From Bacillota bacterium (lineage in GTDB: Bacteria; Bacillota; Sulfobacillia; JABLXB01), in contig JABLXB010000005.1 of assembly GCA_013178305.1 (NCBI GenBank), positions 1 through 64,000 of the forward strand: DNA of 64,000 nucleotides, read 5' to 3'. A program made the position numbers and the translations under genes. Positions 53,685 to 63,130 of this stretch are shown piece after piece. Positions within the stretch are counted from its first letter, which is position 1; every line of letters starts with the position of its first letter. Under the pieces are notes generated by a model. That model was given only the letters and a program-made list of their open reading frames with translations, did not search any database and had not been told where the DNA came from.

Positions 53685-55133
53685 ATGAAGACTGCACAGC
53701 AGTATGTTGAGAGCCTCAAGAAGCTTGAACCGGTTGTTTATGCATTTGGCAAGCGCCTCGAGAACCTAATCGATCATCCGCTAGTAAGACCCCATGTAAG
53801 TGCAGCTGCGATGACCCACCACCTCGCGTTCAAACCCGAACATGAAGACCTGATGACCGTGACCTCGCACCTCACCGGCAAGAAAATCAACCGGTTCACT
53901 CACATTCACCAGAGCACCCAGGACCTCATTAACAAGGTCAAGATGCTTCGGATGATCGGGCAGAGAACCGGCACATGCTTCCAGAGGTGTGTGGGATTCG
54001 ACGCCCTCAATGCGCTGTACACGGTCACATACGAAATGGACGAAAAGCTGGGCACGAGGTATCATGAGCGTTTTCTCAAGTACTTGAGGACGGTGCAGGA
54101 CGAGGACCTGATGTGCGCAGGGTCCATGACTGACCCAAAGGGCGACCGGTCGCTGTCACCGAGTCAACAGCCTGATCCGGATCTCTTCGTCCACGTGGTG
54201 GAGAAGCGCGCGGACGGTATCGTGGTTCGCGGGGCAAAAGCACACCAGACGGGAATCGTAAACTCTCACGAATTTATCTGCATGCCGACCATCGCCCTCG
54301 GCGAGGCGGACAGGGATTACGCCGTGGCGTTCGCTCTTCCCGTTGATGCGCCCGGGGTAATACACATCTTCGGTCGCCAGACCAACGATTCGAGGAAGAT
54401 GGAAGGAACCGTCGACCAGGGTAATGCCAAGTTCGGGATCGTCGGCGGCGAGGCCCTGACCGTGCTCAACGACGTGTTCGTCCCCTGGGAACGGGTATTC
54501 ATGTGCGGTGAATACCAGTTCGCAGGGCTCCTGGTGGAGCGCTTCGCCTCCTACCACCGGCAAAACTACGGCGGCTGCAAGGTGGGCGTCAGCGATGTGA
54601 TCATCGGCGCCACCGCTGCAATCGCCGAGTATAACGGAGCCGCAAAAGCTTCTCACGTCAAAGACAAGATCGTTGAGATGTGCCACCTCGCCGAAACCCT
54701 GTACGGCGGGTCCATCGCATGCTCGTGCGAAGGCCAGAGGACCCCGTCCGGAGCGTACTTCGTGGATGCGTTGCTCGCCAACACCGTAAAGCAGAACATC
54801 ACACGGTATATCTACGAGATCTGCAGGCTAGCCCACGACATAGCTGGCGGTTTCATAGCCACCCTCCCATCGGAGCAGGACCTCAGAAGCCCTGAGGTCG
54901 GCAAGTACGTCGAGAAGTATTTCAGGGGAGCCGCGCACATCCCCACGGAGCAGCGGTTCCGCATGGCCCGCCTGATCGAGAACATGACGGGTGGCACGGC
55001 ACTGGCCGAATCCATGCACGGAGCGGGATCACCACAGGCGCAGCGGATCATGATCCTCAGGCAGTCAAACCTGGATTTTAAGAAGAAGCTCGCCGAAGCG
55101 TTGGCCGGCATCCGGCAACCAGCAGAGCCCTGA
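53685..55133 (+). CDS. abfD: 4-hydroxybutyryl-CoA dehydratase / vinylacetyl-CoA isomerase
   Basis: 482 residues of the HpaB/AbfD flavoprotein family. Unlike HpaB monooxygenases it has all four ligands of the AbfD [4Fe-4S] cluster: Cys98 and Cys102 in CFQRCVGFDALN and His291 and Cys298 in YHRQNYGGCKVG, equivalent to Cys99, Cys103, His292 and Cys299 of the Clostridium enzyme. It dehydrates 4-hydroxybutyryl-CoA to crotonyl-CoA by a radical route and is oxygen sensitive. It lies between the CoA-transferase and beta-oxidation genes, exactly where the pathway needs it. ATG 53685. Confidence 0.92.
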   Translation: MKTAQQYVESLKKLEPVVYAFGKRLENLIDHPLVRPHVSAAAMTHHLAFKPEHEDLMTVTSHLTGKKINRFTHIHQSTQDLINKVKMLRMIGQRTGTCFQRCVGFDALNALYTVTYEMDEKLGTRYHERFLKYLRTVQDEDLMCAGSMTDPKGDRSLSPSQQPDPDLFVHVVEKRADGIVVRGAKAHQTGIVNSHEFICMPTIALGEADRDYAVAFALPVDAPGVIHIFGRQTNDSRKMEGTVDQGNAKFGIVGGEALTVLNDVFVPWERVFMCGEYQFAGLLVERFASYHRQNYGGCKVGVSDVIIGATAAIAEYNGAAKASHVKDKIVEMCHLAETLYGGSIACSCEGQRTPSGAYFVDALLANTVKQNITRYIYEICRLAHDIAGGFIATLPSEQDLRSPEVGKYVEKYFRGAAHIPTEQRFRMARLIENMTGGTALAESMHGAGSPQAQRIMILRQSNLDFKKKLAEALAGIRQPAEP

Positions 55134-55223
55134 GACCCTGTGCGGGCGGCGGATCTTTTCTCGTCGCCCTGGCGGCACAGATGGAAGTCCCGCGTGAATT
55201 CCGTAGGAGGGATACGTGAGTAC

Positions 55224-55997
55224 ATGAGCCTGGACATGTTCAGCCTCAGAAACAAGGTTGCCATAGTAACCGGCGGCACGCGTGGCATCGGCAGGGCTAT
55301 CAGCCTCGCCCTTGGCAGCGCAGGAGCGAGGGTTGTTGTCACCAGCCGCACCCTGGCTGACGCGGAGAGGGTAGCCGGCGAGATTGGGACCGGGGGCGGG
55401 GGATCTCTTGGCATATCTACGGACGTGGGTGACCCGTCGGATGTCACCCGCCTCGTGGCAACCACCGCGGATCGCTTCGGCACGGTGGATGTGCTGGTCA
55501 ACTGCGCTGGAATCAGCCCTTACCTCAAGTCCGCTGAGAAGATGACCGTGGAGGAATGGAATGAGGTGCTTCGCACGAACCTGACGGGAATCTTCCTTTG
55601 CAGTACCGAGGTGGCCAGGCTGATGATATCCCAGAAGAGAGGGGGATCAATAGTCAACATCTCCTCTGTCGGAGGAACAGTCGCTCTCCCAAGGCTGGTT
55701 GCGTATTGCGCGGCAAAACACGGCATCTTCGGCATTACCAAAGTGATGGCGGTTGATTGGGTGAGATACGGGATCAGGGTCAACGCCATTGGGCCTGCCT
55801 ACGTCGAAACCGACATGACCCTCGCCATCAGGGAATCCGCTCCAAGAATCTACGAGGATCTCATACGCAAAACGCCGATGGCACGATTCGCCAAGCCACA
55901 GGAAATCGCAGGGGCCGTTATCTATCTTGCGTCGGAGGCGTCGAGCTACGTTACGGGGCAGACCATCTTCGTTGATGGCGGGTGGCTGACCCTCTAG
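55224..55997 (+). CDS. short-chain dehydrogenase/reductase
   Basis: 257 residues, classical SDR: VAIVTGGTRGIGRAISLALG (TGxxxGIG), VLVNCAGIS (NAG-type), the Ser and YCAAKHG (YxxxK) catalytic residues after NISSVGG, and IRVNAIGPAYVETDM. It ends SSYVTGQTIFVDGGWLTL. It uses NAD(P)H. In this operon it could oxidise the incoming hydroxy acid's precursor, or act as a 3-hydroxyacyl or glucose-type dehydrogenase; sequence does not decide. GGAGGG precedes ATG 55224. Confidence 0.88.
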   Translation: MSLDMFSLRNKVAIVTGGTRGIGRAISLALGSAGARVVVTSRTLADAERVAGEIGTGGGGSLGISTDVGDPSDVTRLVATTADRFGTVDVLVNCAGISPYLKSAEKMTVEEWNEVLRTNLTGIFLCSTEVARLMISQKRGGSIVNISSVGGTVALPRLVAYCAAKHGIFGITKVMAVDWVRYGIRVNAIGPAYVETDMTLAIRESAPRIYEDLIRKTPMARFAKPQEIAGAVIYLASEASSYVTGQTIFVDGGWLTL

Positions 55998-56062
55998 GGT
56001 TACGGCCGCAGTCCCGCCTGCGAATCACACGATGATTCACACAAGGAAAGGAGTGACAGCAG

Positions 56063-56209
56063 GTGGCCGACAACCTTCCCGGTTTCTGGGCGTTCTTCAG
56101 CCCGCTATTCTTCTGTGGCATCACGTACCTGACGATCATCATGTTCGCGATCCTGCTTAGGACCAAGGGAACCGATGACCCGAATTGCGTGTGGAGACCT
56201 AAGGGGTAG
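56063..56209 (+). CDS. small membrane accessory protein of the symporter
   Basis: 48 residues: VADNLPGFWAFFSPLFFCG then a hydrophobic helix (ITYLTIIMFAILLR) and a short polar tail ending CVWRPKG. AAGGAAAGGAG precedes GTG 56063 by 9 nt, and the symporter gene starts 19 nt after its stop with its own AGGAGG. Short one-helix ORFs in this position accompany some sodium/solute symporters, so it is probably a subunit or chaperone of the transporter. Function otherwise unknown. Confidence 0.7.
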   Translation: MADNLPGFWAFFSPLFFCGITYLTIIMFAILLRTKGTDDPNCVWRPKG

Positions 56210-56228
56210 ATAGGAGGTTGAAGAAAAC

Positions 56229-57803
56229 ATGGCTGCATGGTACTACCCGTTCGCAATCGGTCTCACAATAGTCATGTCTTTCGTGTTGAGCTGGATCGTA
56301 AAGAAGTACGTAAAGGGTCTGTCCGACTATTATGTGATGGGCAGGACGGCAAACTGGGTACTATTCACCTGCACTACAACTGCGGCATGGATGAGCATGT
56401 GGACTCTGTTGGGCGGGGCGGGCCTCGTCTGGGCGGGGTGGGGTCCGTTCTCTATCGAGTCGTGGTTCATGGGTAGCGTCACTGGCATCGTTTTCTTTAC
56501 CTTCGTACTCGGCCCTAGCTTAAGGCGCGCAGGATACCTGACCATTCCCGACTTCTTCCAGGACAGGTTTTGCTCAAAGAGGGTTAGAATTGCGGCCGTA
56601 CTGGCCCTCATCGTCGGGACCTATTTCTACATCGTCCTGCAGGTAACCGGCGGAGCGATCATCTTCGAGCAGATGTTCGGACTGAGCTATAAGACAGCGG
56701 TAGTGCTCTACCTCCTCGTCGTGATGGTCTGTATCTTTATCAGCGGCCAGTGGTCCGTCGTCGTCATAGACGCATTTGGCTTCACGGCGTTCATGCTGGC
56801 GGGCATCCTCTGGCCGATCTACATGGTGAGAATGGCGGGAGGACTCCACGCCGCGATAACCGGTGCCGCAAACCTTCACGGCGCCGCGTATTGGACGCTC
56901 CTTGGCAAGTCCGGCGCGACTACAGCCCAGCAACTGGGCAACATCCTGTCGTGGGTCATCATCCTGGGCGCGTCCCCGCACCTCATCGCCAAGTCCTTCA
57001 TCGTGAAGGATACTAAACAGATCTACAAAGGCGCCATAGGCACGCTCATCTCGGGGACCACCCTCACGTTCTTCCTTTACCTCGGGTTCGTGGCGCTCGT
57101 GAGCCTTGTGAAGCCGGGCACAGTCAAACCGGATTACCTGGCCGTGCACGCGGCGATAAAGGTGGCCCCTCCGTTGCTGGGATGCCTGTACCTGATGGGG
57201 GCATTCATGGCGGGAACCACGACAGCGAACGCCCAGTACATGACCTGTTCCCAGGGCCTCGCTCGGGATCTCTACCAGAAACTCATCAACCCCAGAGCAA
57301 CGGACCAGCAGATCATCGCCATCACCAGGATAGGGCTCGTGCTCATCGCCATAGCCACGGCGATAATCGCGTTTCAGAAGCCGTGGCTGCTCGTCATCGC
57401 CGGGACCATCACGGGCATGGTGTTCTCGTTTGGCTACTTCCCAGCCCTTGCCCTGGGGATATTCTGGGACAGGTTGACAGCCAAAGCGGTGGAGATCGCG
57501 CTCTGGATCAGCGTGCCGGTATCCGTGTTCGCGGTGTACACGTGGACCAAGTACAAGTGGTTCCAGCCGCACCCTACCATATGGGGGGTACTCATCGGCT
57601 TTGCGCTTCTCATCAGCCTGTCGTACGCTACCCGGAAAACGCCTGAAGAGGAAGAGCGCTGGAAGAGCCTCAAGCCGGTGCTCTGGCCGAAGGAGCCGAC
57701 GCTTCTCAGGGAGCCCTCCGATAGGGTGTTCATGATCGTGGCCGGGATCGCTGCAACAGGCCTTGCGTTCGTCATCATTGGCCTGTACCGGCTGTGGTTC
57801 TAA
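56229..57803 (+). CDS. sodium:solute symporter (SSS family)
   Basis: 524 residues, about 13 membrane helices. VKGLSDYYVMGRTANWVLFT, TTAAWMSMWTLLGGAGLVWAGW, GPSLRRAGYLTIPDFFQDRF and a FMAGTTTANAQYMTCSQGLARDLYQ segment (helix 8-9, with the Ser/Thr region used for Na+) mark the SSS family, which moves monocarboxylates, proline, urea and similar compounds. In this operon it most likely imports the short hydroxy acid. It follows the 48-residue accessory protein. Confidence 0.9.
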   Translation: MAAWYYPFAIGLTIVMSFVLSWIVKKYVKGLSDYYVMGRTANWVLFTCTTTAAWMSMWTLLGGAGLVWAGWGPFSIESWFMGSVTGIVFFTFVLGPSLRRAGYLTIPDFFQDRFCSKRVRIAAVLALIVGTYFYIVLQVTGGAIIFEQMFGLSYKTAVVLYLLVVMVCIFISGQWSVVVIDAFGFTAFMLAGILWPIYMVRMAGGLHAAITGAANLHGAAYWTLLGKSGATTAQQLGNILSWVIILGASPHLIAKSFIVKDTKQIYKGAIGTLISGTTLTFFLYLGFVALVSLVKPGTVKPDYLAVHAAIKVAPPLLGCLYLMGAFMAGTTTANAQYMTCSQGLARDLYQKLINPRATDQQIIAITRIGLVLIAIATAIIAFQKPWLLVIAGTITGMVFSFGYFPALALGIFWDRLTAKAVEIALWISVPVSVFAVYTWTKYKWFQPHPTIWGVLIGFALLISLSYATRKTPEEEERWKSLKPVLWPKEPTLLREPSDRVFMIVAGIAATGLAFVIIGLYRLWF

Positions 57804-57881
57804 ATGCAGGGGGCGGGGCGGTCCGGAGACGGCCGCCCGCCCGTTCGCCTGATCAGCGGATATCCAGGAGGTCATTCAAGA

Positions 57882-59066
57882 ATGCGCGAGGTAGTGATCG
57901 TTTCAGGGGTCAGGACTCCAATTGGTACGTTTGGTGGACAACTCAAAGATGTCCCAGCCCATGAGCTAGGTAGCCTCGTGGTAAAGAAAGTAATCGCAAG
58001 GGCAGGCCTGGATCCTGACCAGGTCGACGAGCTCGTCTTCGGGAACTGCATCCAGACAATCGACGAAGCGTCCAACGTGGCCAGGACAGTTGGGCTGCGA
58101 GCCGGCCTTCCCGACAGGGTTCCGGCAATGACGGTGAACAGGCTGTGCGGTTCAGCATTGCAGGCGATCAACACAGGCGCCTACACGATCATGGCTGGGG
58201 ATGCCGATATCGTGGTCGCCGGCGGCACAGAGAGCATGAGCCGTGCTCCATACCTTCTGAAGTCGGCCAGGTTCGGCTACAGGATGGGGCACGGCCAGAT
58301 TATTGACTCCCTGACCGCAGTCCTGTCCGATCCCGATGCCGGCAACATCATAATGGGAATGACCGCGGAAAACCTTGCTGAAAGGTACGGGATCACGCGC
58401 GAGGAACAGGACATGTTCGCTCTGGAAAGCCAGCGGAAAGCGGCGGAAGCCCTCAGCGCAGGGCGTTTCGTCGAGGAAACGGTGGCTGTTCCGGTACCGC
58501 GCAGGGATAGAACGACGGTGGAGCTCAAGGTCGATGAGCACCCAAAACCAGACACCACTATCGAGCAGCTCTCGGCCATGAAGCCAGTGTTCAAGAATGG
58601 CGGCACGGTCACCGCAGGCAACGCCTCGGGAATAAACGACGGGGCGGCTGCAGTGGTACTGATGGAAGCCTCAAAGGCAGCGACACTTGGGGTGAAACCC
58701 ATGGCCGTCATCCGCTCGATGGCAGTCGCCGGCGTCGAGCCAGCCTACATGGGCTACGGTCCGGTCCCCGCGACAAAACTCGCCCTGAAGAAGGCGAACC
58801 TCGCCCTCGGTCAAATGGACTTGATCGAGGCCAACGAGGCGTTTGCAGCGGTATGCCTGGCAATCGAAAGAGGCCTCAATTGGGACCGGTCGAAGGTGAA
58901 CCCGAACGGCGGCGCTATTGCCCTCGGCCATCCGGTCGGAGCGACAGGGGCCATCCTCGCGGTTAAGACCATCTACTGGCTCAGGGCCGCGAAGAAGCAA
59001 TATGCTCTGGTAACACTGTGCATTGGGGGCGGCCAGGGGATAGCGACGATACTGGAGCGCGTGTAA
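57882..59066 (+). CDS. acetyl-CoA acetyltransferase (thiolase)
   Basis: 394 residues. The nucleophile Cys is in [11 protein letters not shown] (near residue 88); [41 protein letters not shown] (His) and CIGGGQG (second Cys) complete the active site. It cleaves acetoacetyl-CoA to two acetyl-CoA, the last step of 4-hydroxybutyrate oxidation. AGGAGGT precedes ATG 57882 by about 10 nt. Confidence 0.95.
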   Translation: MREVVIVSGVRTPIGTFGGQLKDVPAHELGSLVVKKVIARAGLDPDQVDELVFGNCIQTIDEASNVARTVGLRAGLPDRVPAMTVNRLCGSALQAINTGAYTIMAGDADIVVAGGTESMSRAPYLLKSARFGYRMGHGQIIDSLTAVLSDPDAGNIIMGMTAENLAERYGITREEQDMFALESQRKAAEALSAGRFVEETVAVPVPRRDRTTVELKVDEHPKPDTTIEQLSAMKPVFKNGGTVTAGNASGINDGAAAVVLMEASKAATLGVKPMAVIRSMAVAGVEPAYMGYGPVPATKLALKKANLALGQMDLIEANEAFAAVCLAIERGLNWDRSKVNPNGGAIALGHPVGATGAILAVKTIYWLRAAKKQYALVTLCIGGGQGIATILERV

Positions 59067-59124
59067 ACCCCGCGTGGTGTATGAGGTCTCACAACATCAA
59101 CAATTAGCCAGGAGGAGAGGGATT

Positions 59125-59988
59125 GTGGAGGTCAAGAGGATCGCCGTTATCGGCGCGGGAACCATGGGCAGCGGGATCGCTCAGGTGGCGGCTGAGAGTG
59201 GCTTTGACGTGAGCATCGTCGATGCGACCCCTGAGCTCAGTGAGCGCGGCTACCGCACGATAGAAAAGAATTTGAAGAAGGCGGTCGAGAAGGGGAAGAC
59301 AACACCGGACGCAGTGGCTGCTACTATGCAGCGCCTGCAGGTTGCTCCAAACATCGCCGAAGCAGCAAAGGCGGATCTTGTCATAGAAGCGGTGTACGAA
59401 TCACTGCCCGTGAAGAAGAAACTGTTGTCCGAACTTACGCCCTTGGCCCGGTCGGAGGCGTTCTTCGCCACAAACACCTCGGCCCTGAGCGTATCGGAGA
59501 TGGCTGCCTGCATGATGAAGCCCGAACGATTCGTTGGGATGCATTTCTTCAACCCGGTTCAGGTAATGAAACTGGTCGAGGTGATCAGGGGCGCCAAGAC
59601 CTCCGATGACACAGTCAAGATAGCCGTTGACGTCGCAAACAAGATGGGCAAGACCCCGATCCAGGTGAAGGAGCACCCGGGATTTGTGGTGAACAGGCTT
59701 CTGGTTCCCTTGATCAACGAGGCCGCATTCGTATACGCCGAGGGCCTGGCGAACGCGCACGACATCGACGCCGGTATGAAGCTGGGAGCCAATCACCCCA
59801 TCGGACCACTGGCTCTTGCCGATCTCATCGGGATAGACGTGTGCCTGGCCGTTATGGAAACACTGCATACCGAGTTGGGCGACCCCAAGTACAGGCCATG
59901 CCCTCTGCTCAGGAAGATGGTGAGAGCGGGGCTGCTCGGAAGGAAAACAGGCCAGGGATTCTACACCTACGGCGGTGAAAGACCATGA
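59125..59988 (+). CDS. 3-hydroxybutyryl-CoA dehydrogenase
   Basis: 287 residues. Rossmann site [21 protein letters not shown] near the N-terminus, [21 protein letters not shown] (His-Glu dyad region), [21 protein letters not shown] and [19 protein letters not shown]. It oxidises 3-hydroxybutyryl-CoA to acetoacetyl-CoA with NAD+. GTG 59125 follows AGGAGGAGAGGG. Its stop overlaps the crotonase start (ATGA). Confidence 0.95.
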   Translation: MEVKRIAVIGAGTMGSGIAQVAAESGFDVSIVDATPELSERGYRTIEKNLKKAVEKGKTTPDAVAATMQRLQVAPNIAEAAKADLVIEAVYESLPVKKKLLSELTPLARSEAFFATNTSALSVSEMAACMMKPERFVGMHFFNPVQVMKLVEVIRGAKTSDDTVKIAVDVANKMGKTPIQVKEHPGFVVNRLLVPLINEAAFVYAEGLANAHDIDAGMKLGANHPIGPLALADLIGIDVCLAVMETLHTELGDPKYRPCPLLRKMVRAGLLGRKTGQGFYTYGGERP

Positions 59989-60764
59989 GTAGCCTTGAAA
60001 ACATCACCCTTGCCATTGATGGTGGAGTAGGCACTATTACAGTCCAGCGACCAGCTGCACTCAATGCTCTCAACAGGGCAATGCTCGTCGAGCTCAAGCA
60101 AGCCATGAACCTGGTCAAAGCGAACGAGGCCATCCGAGTAGTCGTGCTGACTGGGGCGGGAACCAGGGCGTTCGTGGCTGGAGCCGACATATCGGAGCTC
60201 GCCCTGGCCGATCCCCTGGAGGCTCTGAAGGTAGCCGAGGAAGGCAAGGACGTGTTTGATATGATTGAGCGGCTCCCGAAGCCTACGATAGCAGCCATCA
60301 ACGGTATAGCCGCTGGCGGGGGTCTTGAATTCGCGTTGAGCTGTGACTTCAGGATCGCCGCCGCCACAGCCCGCCTCGGCCTTCCCGAAGTAAACCTCGG
60401 CCTTCTCCCGGGCTGGGGCGGAACCCAGCGGCTGCAGCGCCTGGTGGGGTTCTCCCGGGCCAAGAGGCTCATACTCCTTGGAGAGCTGATTTCCGCCGAA
60501 CAAGCTCTTGGAGTGGGCCTTGTGGACCAGGTAGTGCCTCAGGAACATTTTGCCAGCGCGGTAGCTGACCTTGCCGCGTCTTTGCTGCGGAAAAGCCCCG
60601 TGGCACTGTCCCTGTGCAAGGCCGCGATACATGCCGCCGCCAGCCTTGACGCGGGGATGACTGCGGAGACCCGTTTGTTCGGCCTTGCTTTCACGACTCA
60701 AGACAGTCGCGAGGGGCTCGATGCTTTCACATCAAAGAGGAAACCAGTCTTCACTGGAAAGTAG
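59985..60764 (+). CDS. enoyl-CoA hydratase (crotonase)
   Basis: 259 residues. Oxyanion-hole segments [12 protein letters not shown] and [20 protein letters not shown], the catalytic Glu region [23 protein letters not shown] with both acidic positions (E in LPEVNLG), and GLVDQVVP. It hydrates crotonyl-CoA, the AbfD product, to 3-hydroxybutyryl-CoA. Translationally coupled to the dehydrogenase. Confidence 0.95.
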   Translation: MSSLENITLAIDGGVGTITVQRPAALNALNRAMLVELKQAMNLVKANEAIRVVVLTGAGTRAFVAGADISELALADPLEALKVAEEGKDVFDMIERLPKPTIAAINGIAAGGGLEFALSCDFRIAAATARLGLPEVNLGLLPGWGGTQRLQRLVGFSRAKRLILLGELISAEQALGVGLVDQVVPQEHFASAVADLAASLLRKSPVALSLCKAAIHAAASLDAGMTAETRLFGLAFTTQDSREGLDAFTSKRKPVFTGK

Positions 60765-60775
60765 GGACCGATCCC

Positions 60776-61228
60776 GTGTCACAGAGCCTGGATCCACCGC
60801 TACCCGAATCACTGGTCCACCTGATCAAGACGAAGACCGCGACGTGCACCCTTGCCACCGTGGGAGAGGATGGTAGACCGAATACCGCCCCGATCCACAT
60901 AGTGACTGCGCCAAACGAGCGCACGCTCCTGATGGGCATAGGCAGGATCCACGATACCTTGCGGAACATACGCATGAACCCATGGGTGAGCGCCTCATTC
61001 ATGGGCGAGGGGGACGTGGCATTCTCGGTAAAGGGGAGGGCTACGATAACGGCTGACAGGATGGCGTCGAGCGAAGCACTGGCTATGGTGGCAATCGAAG
61101 TCACGGAGGTTAAAAGCGACACGGCCCCCTCTGTCCTGGTTGAGCAGGGAGTGAAGATCCGGTACAGGTCCGACCGTGCGGCCGCCTTTGTAACGAATGC
61201 GTTCCGGGAACTCGAACAGAAACCGTGA
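60776..61228 (+). CDS. pyridoxamine-5'-phosphate-oxidase-like flavin split-barrel protein
   Basis: 150 residues: LVHLIKTKTATCTLATVGED, GRPNTAPIHIVTAPNERTLL, RIHDTLRNIRMNPWVSASFM fit the split-barrel flavin-binding family. These bind FMN or F420 or heme and are often of unknown function. Last gene of the sigma-54 operon, 11 nt after crotonase; GTG start, weak ribosome site. It may be a redox accessory. No specific substrate can be given. Confidence 0.75.
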   Translation: MSQSLDPPLPESLVHLIKTKTATCTLATVGEDGRPNTAPIHIVTAPNERTLLMGIGRIHDTLRNIRMNPWVSASFMGEGDVAFSVKGRATITADRMASSEALAMVAIEVTEVKSDTAPSVLVEQGVKIRYRSDRAAAFVTNAFRELEQKP

Positions 61229-61235
61229 ACATCGA

Positions 61236-61325
61236 TAGGGAGGGGGCGGCTAGCGCCCGTCCTCTCGCACCACCGGACATGCAGGTCCGCATCCGGCGGT
61301 TCGCCAAGCCTCACGGGTGGCAGAG
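61236..61325 (-). mobile_element. 3' end (domains V-VI) of a group II intron, remnant
   Basis: On the minus strand CCGGATGCGGACC is paired by TGCATGTCCGG, followed by TGGTGCGAGAGGACGGGCG and CGCCCCCTCCCTATCGAT. This resembles the domain V/VI end of bacterial group II introns of the class C type, including the terminal YCCTAYY(C)GAT-like sequence. No reverse transcriptase is present upstream, so only the 3' end survives. Bases 61326-61558 hold nothing else. Confidence 0.5.
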
Positions 61326-61558
61326 TAGCATTTAGTCAGGCTGACCAGTCCCTGGATGCGAGGAAGGGGTGGCCTCCCTGTAGAAGCCGCGTGGTTCGAG
61401 ACTAGAGTCGGCGATGCAGACGAACGGATGGTATATTGGGTCCATTGTCTTTCTCATTCCGTCACGCGCGGGAAGCGCATCTGGCCGAGTCGCCGAGTCT
61501 TTGTCAATTCTTCTCCTCATACTGGCGCTTGGCCAGTTCGAGGAGGTTCAGCTTGTTT

Positions 61559-61942
61559 CTACCCGGCGCGCCACCTCCCTTCGAACTCGAGTGGGGTGAG
61601 ATACCCCAGAGCCGAATGCCGCCGGCGGCGGTTATAGAAAGCCTCGATGTATTCGAAGATCGCTGACTGAAGCCCGCGGCACGTCCGCCAGACGCCTCTA
61701 TCATGCAATTCCGTCTGTAGCGTGGCGAAGAAGCTTTCCGCCACCGTGTTATCCAACGGGCGCGCCCTGGCCGACACTTTTCGCTTTCGCCAATCGTAGT
61801 ATCCGCTGGTGGAGACGCCCAGTACACGACACATTGTGGCGACATGGTGATAGGCCTTCTCTCGCTCAACGAACATGAACATGGGGGTCCGGCGCAGGAT
61901 CTGGACGGTTGCCCGTGGTCCTCCAATGCCTTTGGTTAGCAA
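61559..61942 (-). pseudogene. IS3-family transposase (OrfB) with internal deletion
   Basis: 127 residues join the start of OrfB (MFVEREKAYHHVATMCRVLG, VSTSGYYDWRKRK) directly to its end (NTVAESFFATLQTELHDRGV, FEYIEAFYNRRRRHSALGYL, TPLEFE). The DDE core between them, about 150 residues including both Asp, is deleted. IS150-like. Inactive. Bases 61943-62290 contain no gene. Confidence 0.82.
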
Positions 61943-62293
61943 CGTTTCGACGTTCGCTTTCCCTGGTGGACCCCTAGCCCTCAGTACACTTAGATCTTCG
62001 GCTATTGATGATATCTGTGTGGTGGACTCATATATTCAGCGGCATTTGACGGTGCTGAGTTCCCGCCATGGAAAGCCGGATGCCAAGTTTCCTGGTGCTA
62101 CCGATCGTACTGAAACAATGACAACACTCTCCAGCGTCACCCGGCACCGGTTGAGCGGGGTATTATCTGGGCTTCAGCCCTGGTATCTCGGATTTCCATG
62201 GTATGGCCAGACTTCCTTTCAACGACGTGGGAGAGAAGAACACCAGGATATCCTTTTAGGTTATAATGGAAACTGGATACTTGAAGGGGCAAT

Positions 62294-62354
62294 GTGACAA
62301 GGTTCTTTCCAGGTTGTATGATAAAATCTGGATAGTGAAGTGGACGACTTCACT
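62294..62354 (+). promoter_or_regulatory. promoter and palindromic operator of the AbrB/PIN pair
   Basis: GTGACA (62294-62299), a 17-nt spacer and TATGAT (62317-62322) form a good sigma-A promoter. Downstream AGTGAAGT (62334-62341) and ACTTCACT (62347-62354) are a perfect 8-bp inverted repeat with a 5-nt centre, ending 3 nt before the ribosome site. Autorepression by the AbrB-type antitoxin through this site is expected but not shown. Confidence 0.65.
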
Positions 62355-62363
62355 TGGGAGGAA

Positions 62364-62633
62364 ATGGCGGTGGTACCAGTCAGGAAAAGAGTTGAACCGG
62401 ACGGCCGGATCGCGATTGGAGAGGTGTTGAAGGCGTCTAGAATCCAACCCGGTGATTTGGTTGAGATTATCCCGGCTGTAGATAGAATCATCATCAGGAC
62501 CGTAACTCTTCCAAGAGCGGAAGGAATAGTCAGGTCTGTTGCTGGTAAGTGGATGAACCGCCGTGACCTCGTTGAAGATCTTCTCAGAATCAGAGAGGAT
62601 GAAGATGACCGGCCAGGGACAAGCCTTGAATAA
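62364..62633 (+). CDS. AbrB/SpoVT-type antitoxin
   Basis: About 89 residues. VPVRKRVEPDGRIAIGEVLKASRIQPGDLVEII is a swapped-hairpin AbrB fold that binds DNA as a dimer. The C-terminal tail (WMNRRDLVEDLLRIREDEDD) is acidic and helical, suited to block the toxin. ATG 62364 has GGAGG only 2-3 nt upstream; GTG 62370 gives the normal 8-nt spacing and may be the true start. It overlaps the PIN gene by 29 nt. Confidence 0.8.
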   Translation: MAVVPVRKRVEPDGRIAIGEVLKASRIQPGDLVEIIPAVDRIIIRTVTLPRAEGIVRSVAGKWMNRRDLVEDLLRIREDEDDRPGTSLE

Positions 62634-63045
62634 GTATGTCGTTGATACGAATATCGTAATCGCCACAATGCAGGGTATACCTGAAGCGGTCGATTTCATG
62701 GAGGCAATTGAGTCTACTGAATCCGAAGTGCTGTACTCTGTGATCGTCGAAGCCGAGCTGTTTTCTTCGCCTCTATTAACTGAAGACGACAAGACGGATT
62801 TGAGGAAGCTGCTCAGCATGGGTGACATAATTGATGTCGATTCCGAGACAGCCCTCAAGGCGGCCGAGTTAAGAGCATTGAGCAGAAGACTATACCACCG
62901 AAAGATGAAGCTTCCTGATGCTCTAGTTGCAGCTACAGCCCTTATGACGTCTGCCACTCTGGTGACTCGGAATGTGGAGGATTTCAAGCATCTTCAGCGC
63001 CACGGCCTACGCATCCACAATCCGTTTGGGCCTTCTGCAGAATAG
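62605..63045 (+). CDS. PIN-domain toxin (VapC-like)
   Basis: 146 residues. KYVVDTNIVIA (first acidic residue), VIVEAELFSS (second), LPDALVAATALMTSATLVTR (third and fourth, with the DAL motif) and NVEDFKHL are the PIN ribonuclease core. It should cleave RNA when freed from the AbrB antitoxin encoded by the overlapping gene upstream. ATG 62605 is preferred over 62599 because of GAGAGG 6-7 nt before it. Confidence 0.83.
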   Translation: MTGQGQALNKYVVDTNIVIATMQGIPEAVDFMEAIESTESEVLYSVIVEAELFSSPLLTEDDKTDLRKLLSMGDIIDVDSETALKAAELRALSRRLYHRKMKLPDALVAATALMTSATLVTRNVEDFKHLQRHGLRIHNPFGPSAE

Positions 63046-63130
63046 ACCAGACTAAGCCTCAGCATGGCTCCGCAGGAATACCCCCAAGTGTAGTGCGCGA
63101 GTATCTGAAGAAGGTGAGGGACCTCGTCGA

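Noticed and set aside
53685-55133. 4-hydroxyphenylacetate 3-monooxygenase (HpaB)
   Set aside because: The fold family is the same, but the Cys-x3-Cys and His-x6-Cys iron-sulfur ligands and the beta-oxidation neighbours indicate 4-hydroxybutyryl-CoA dehydratase.
56574-57875. 433-codon open frame on the minus strand
   Set aside because: Antisense to the symporter; His/Arg/Asp-rich complement of membrane helices, no start signal.
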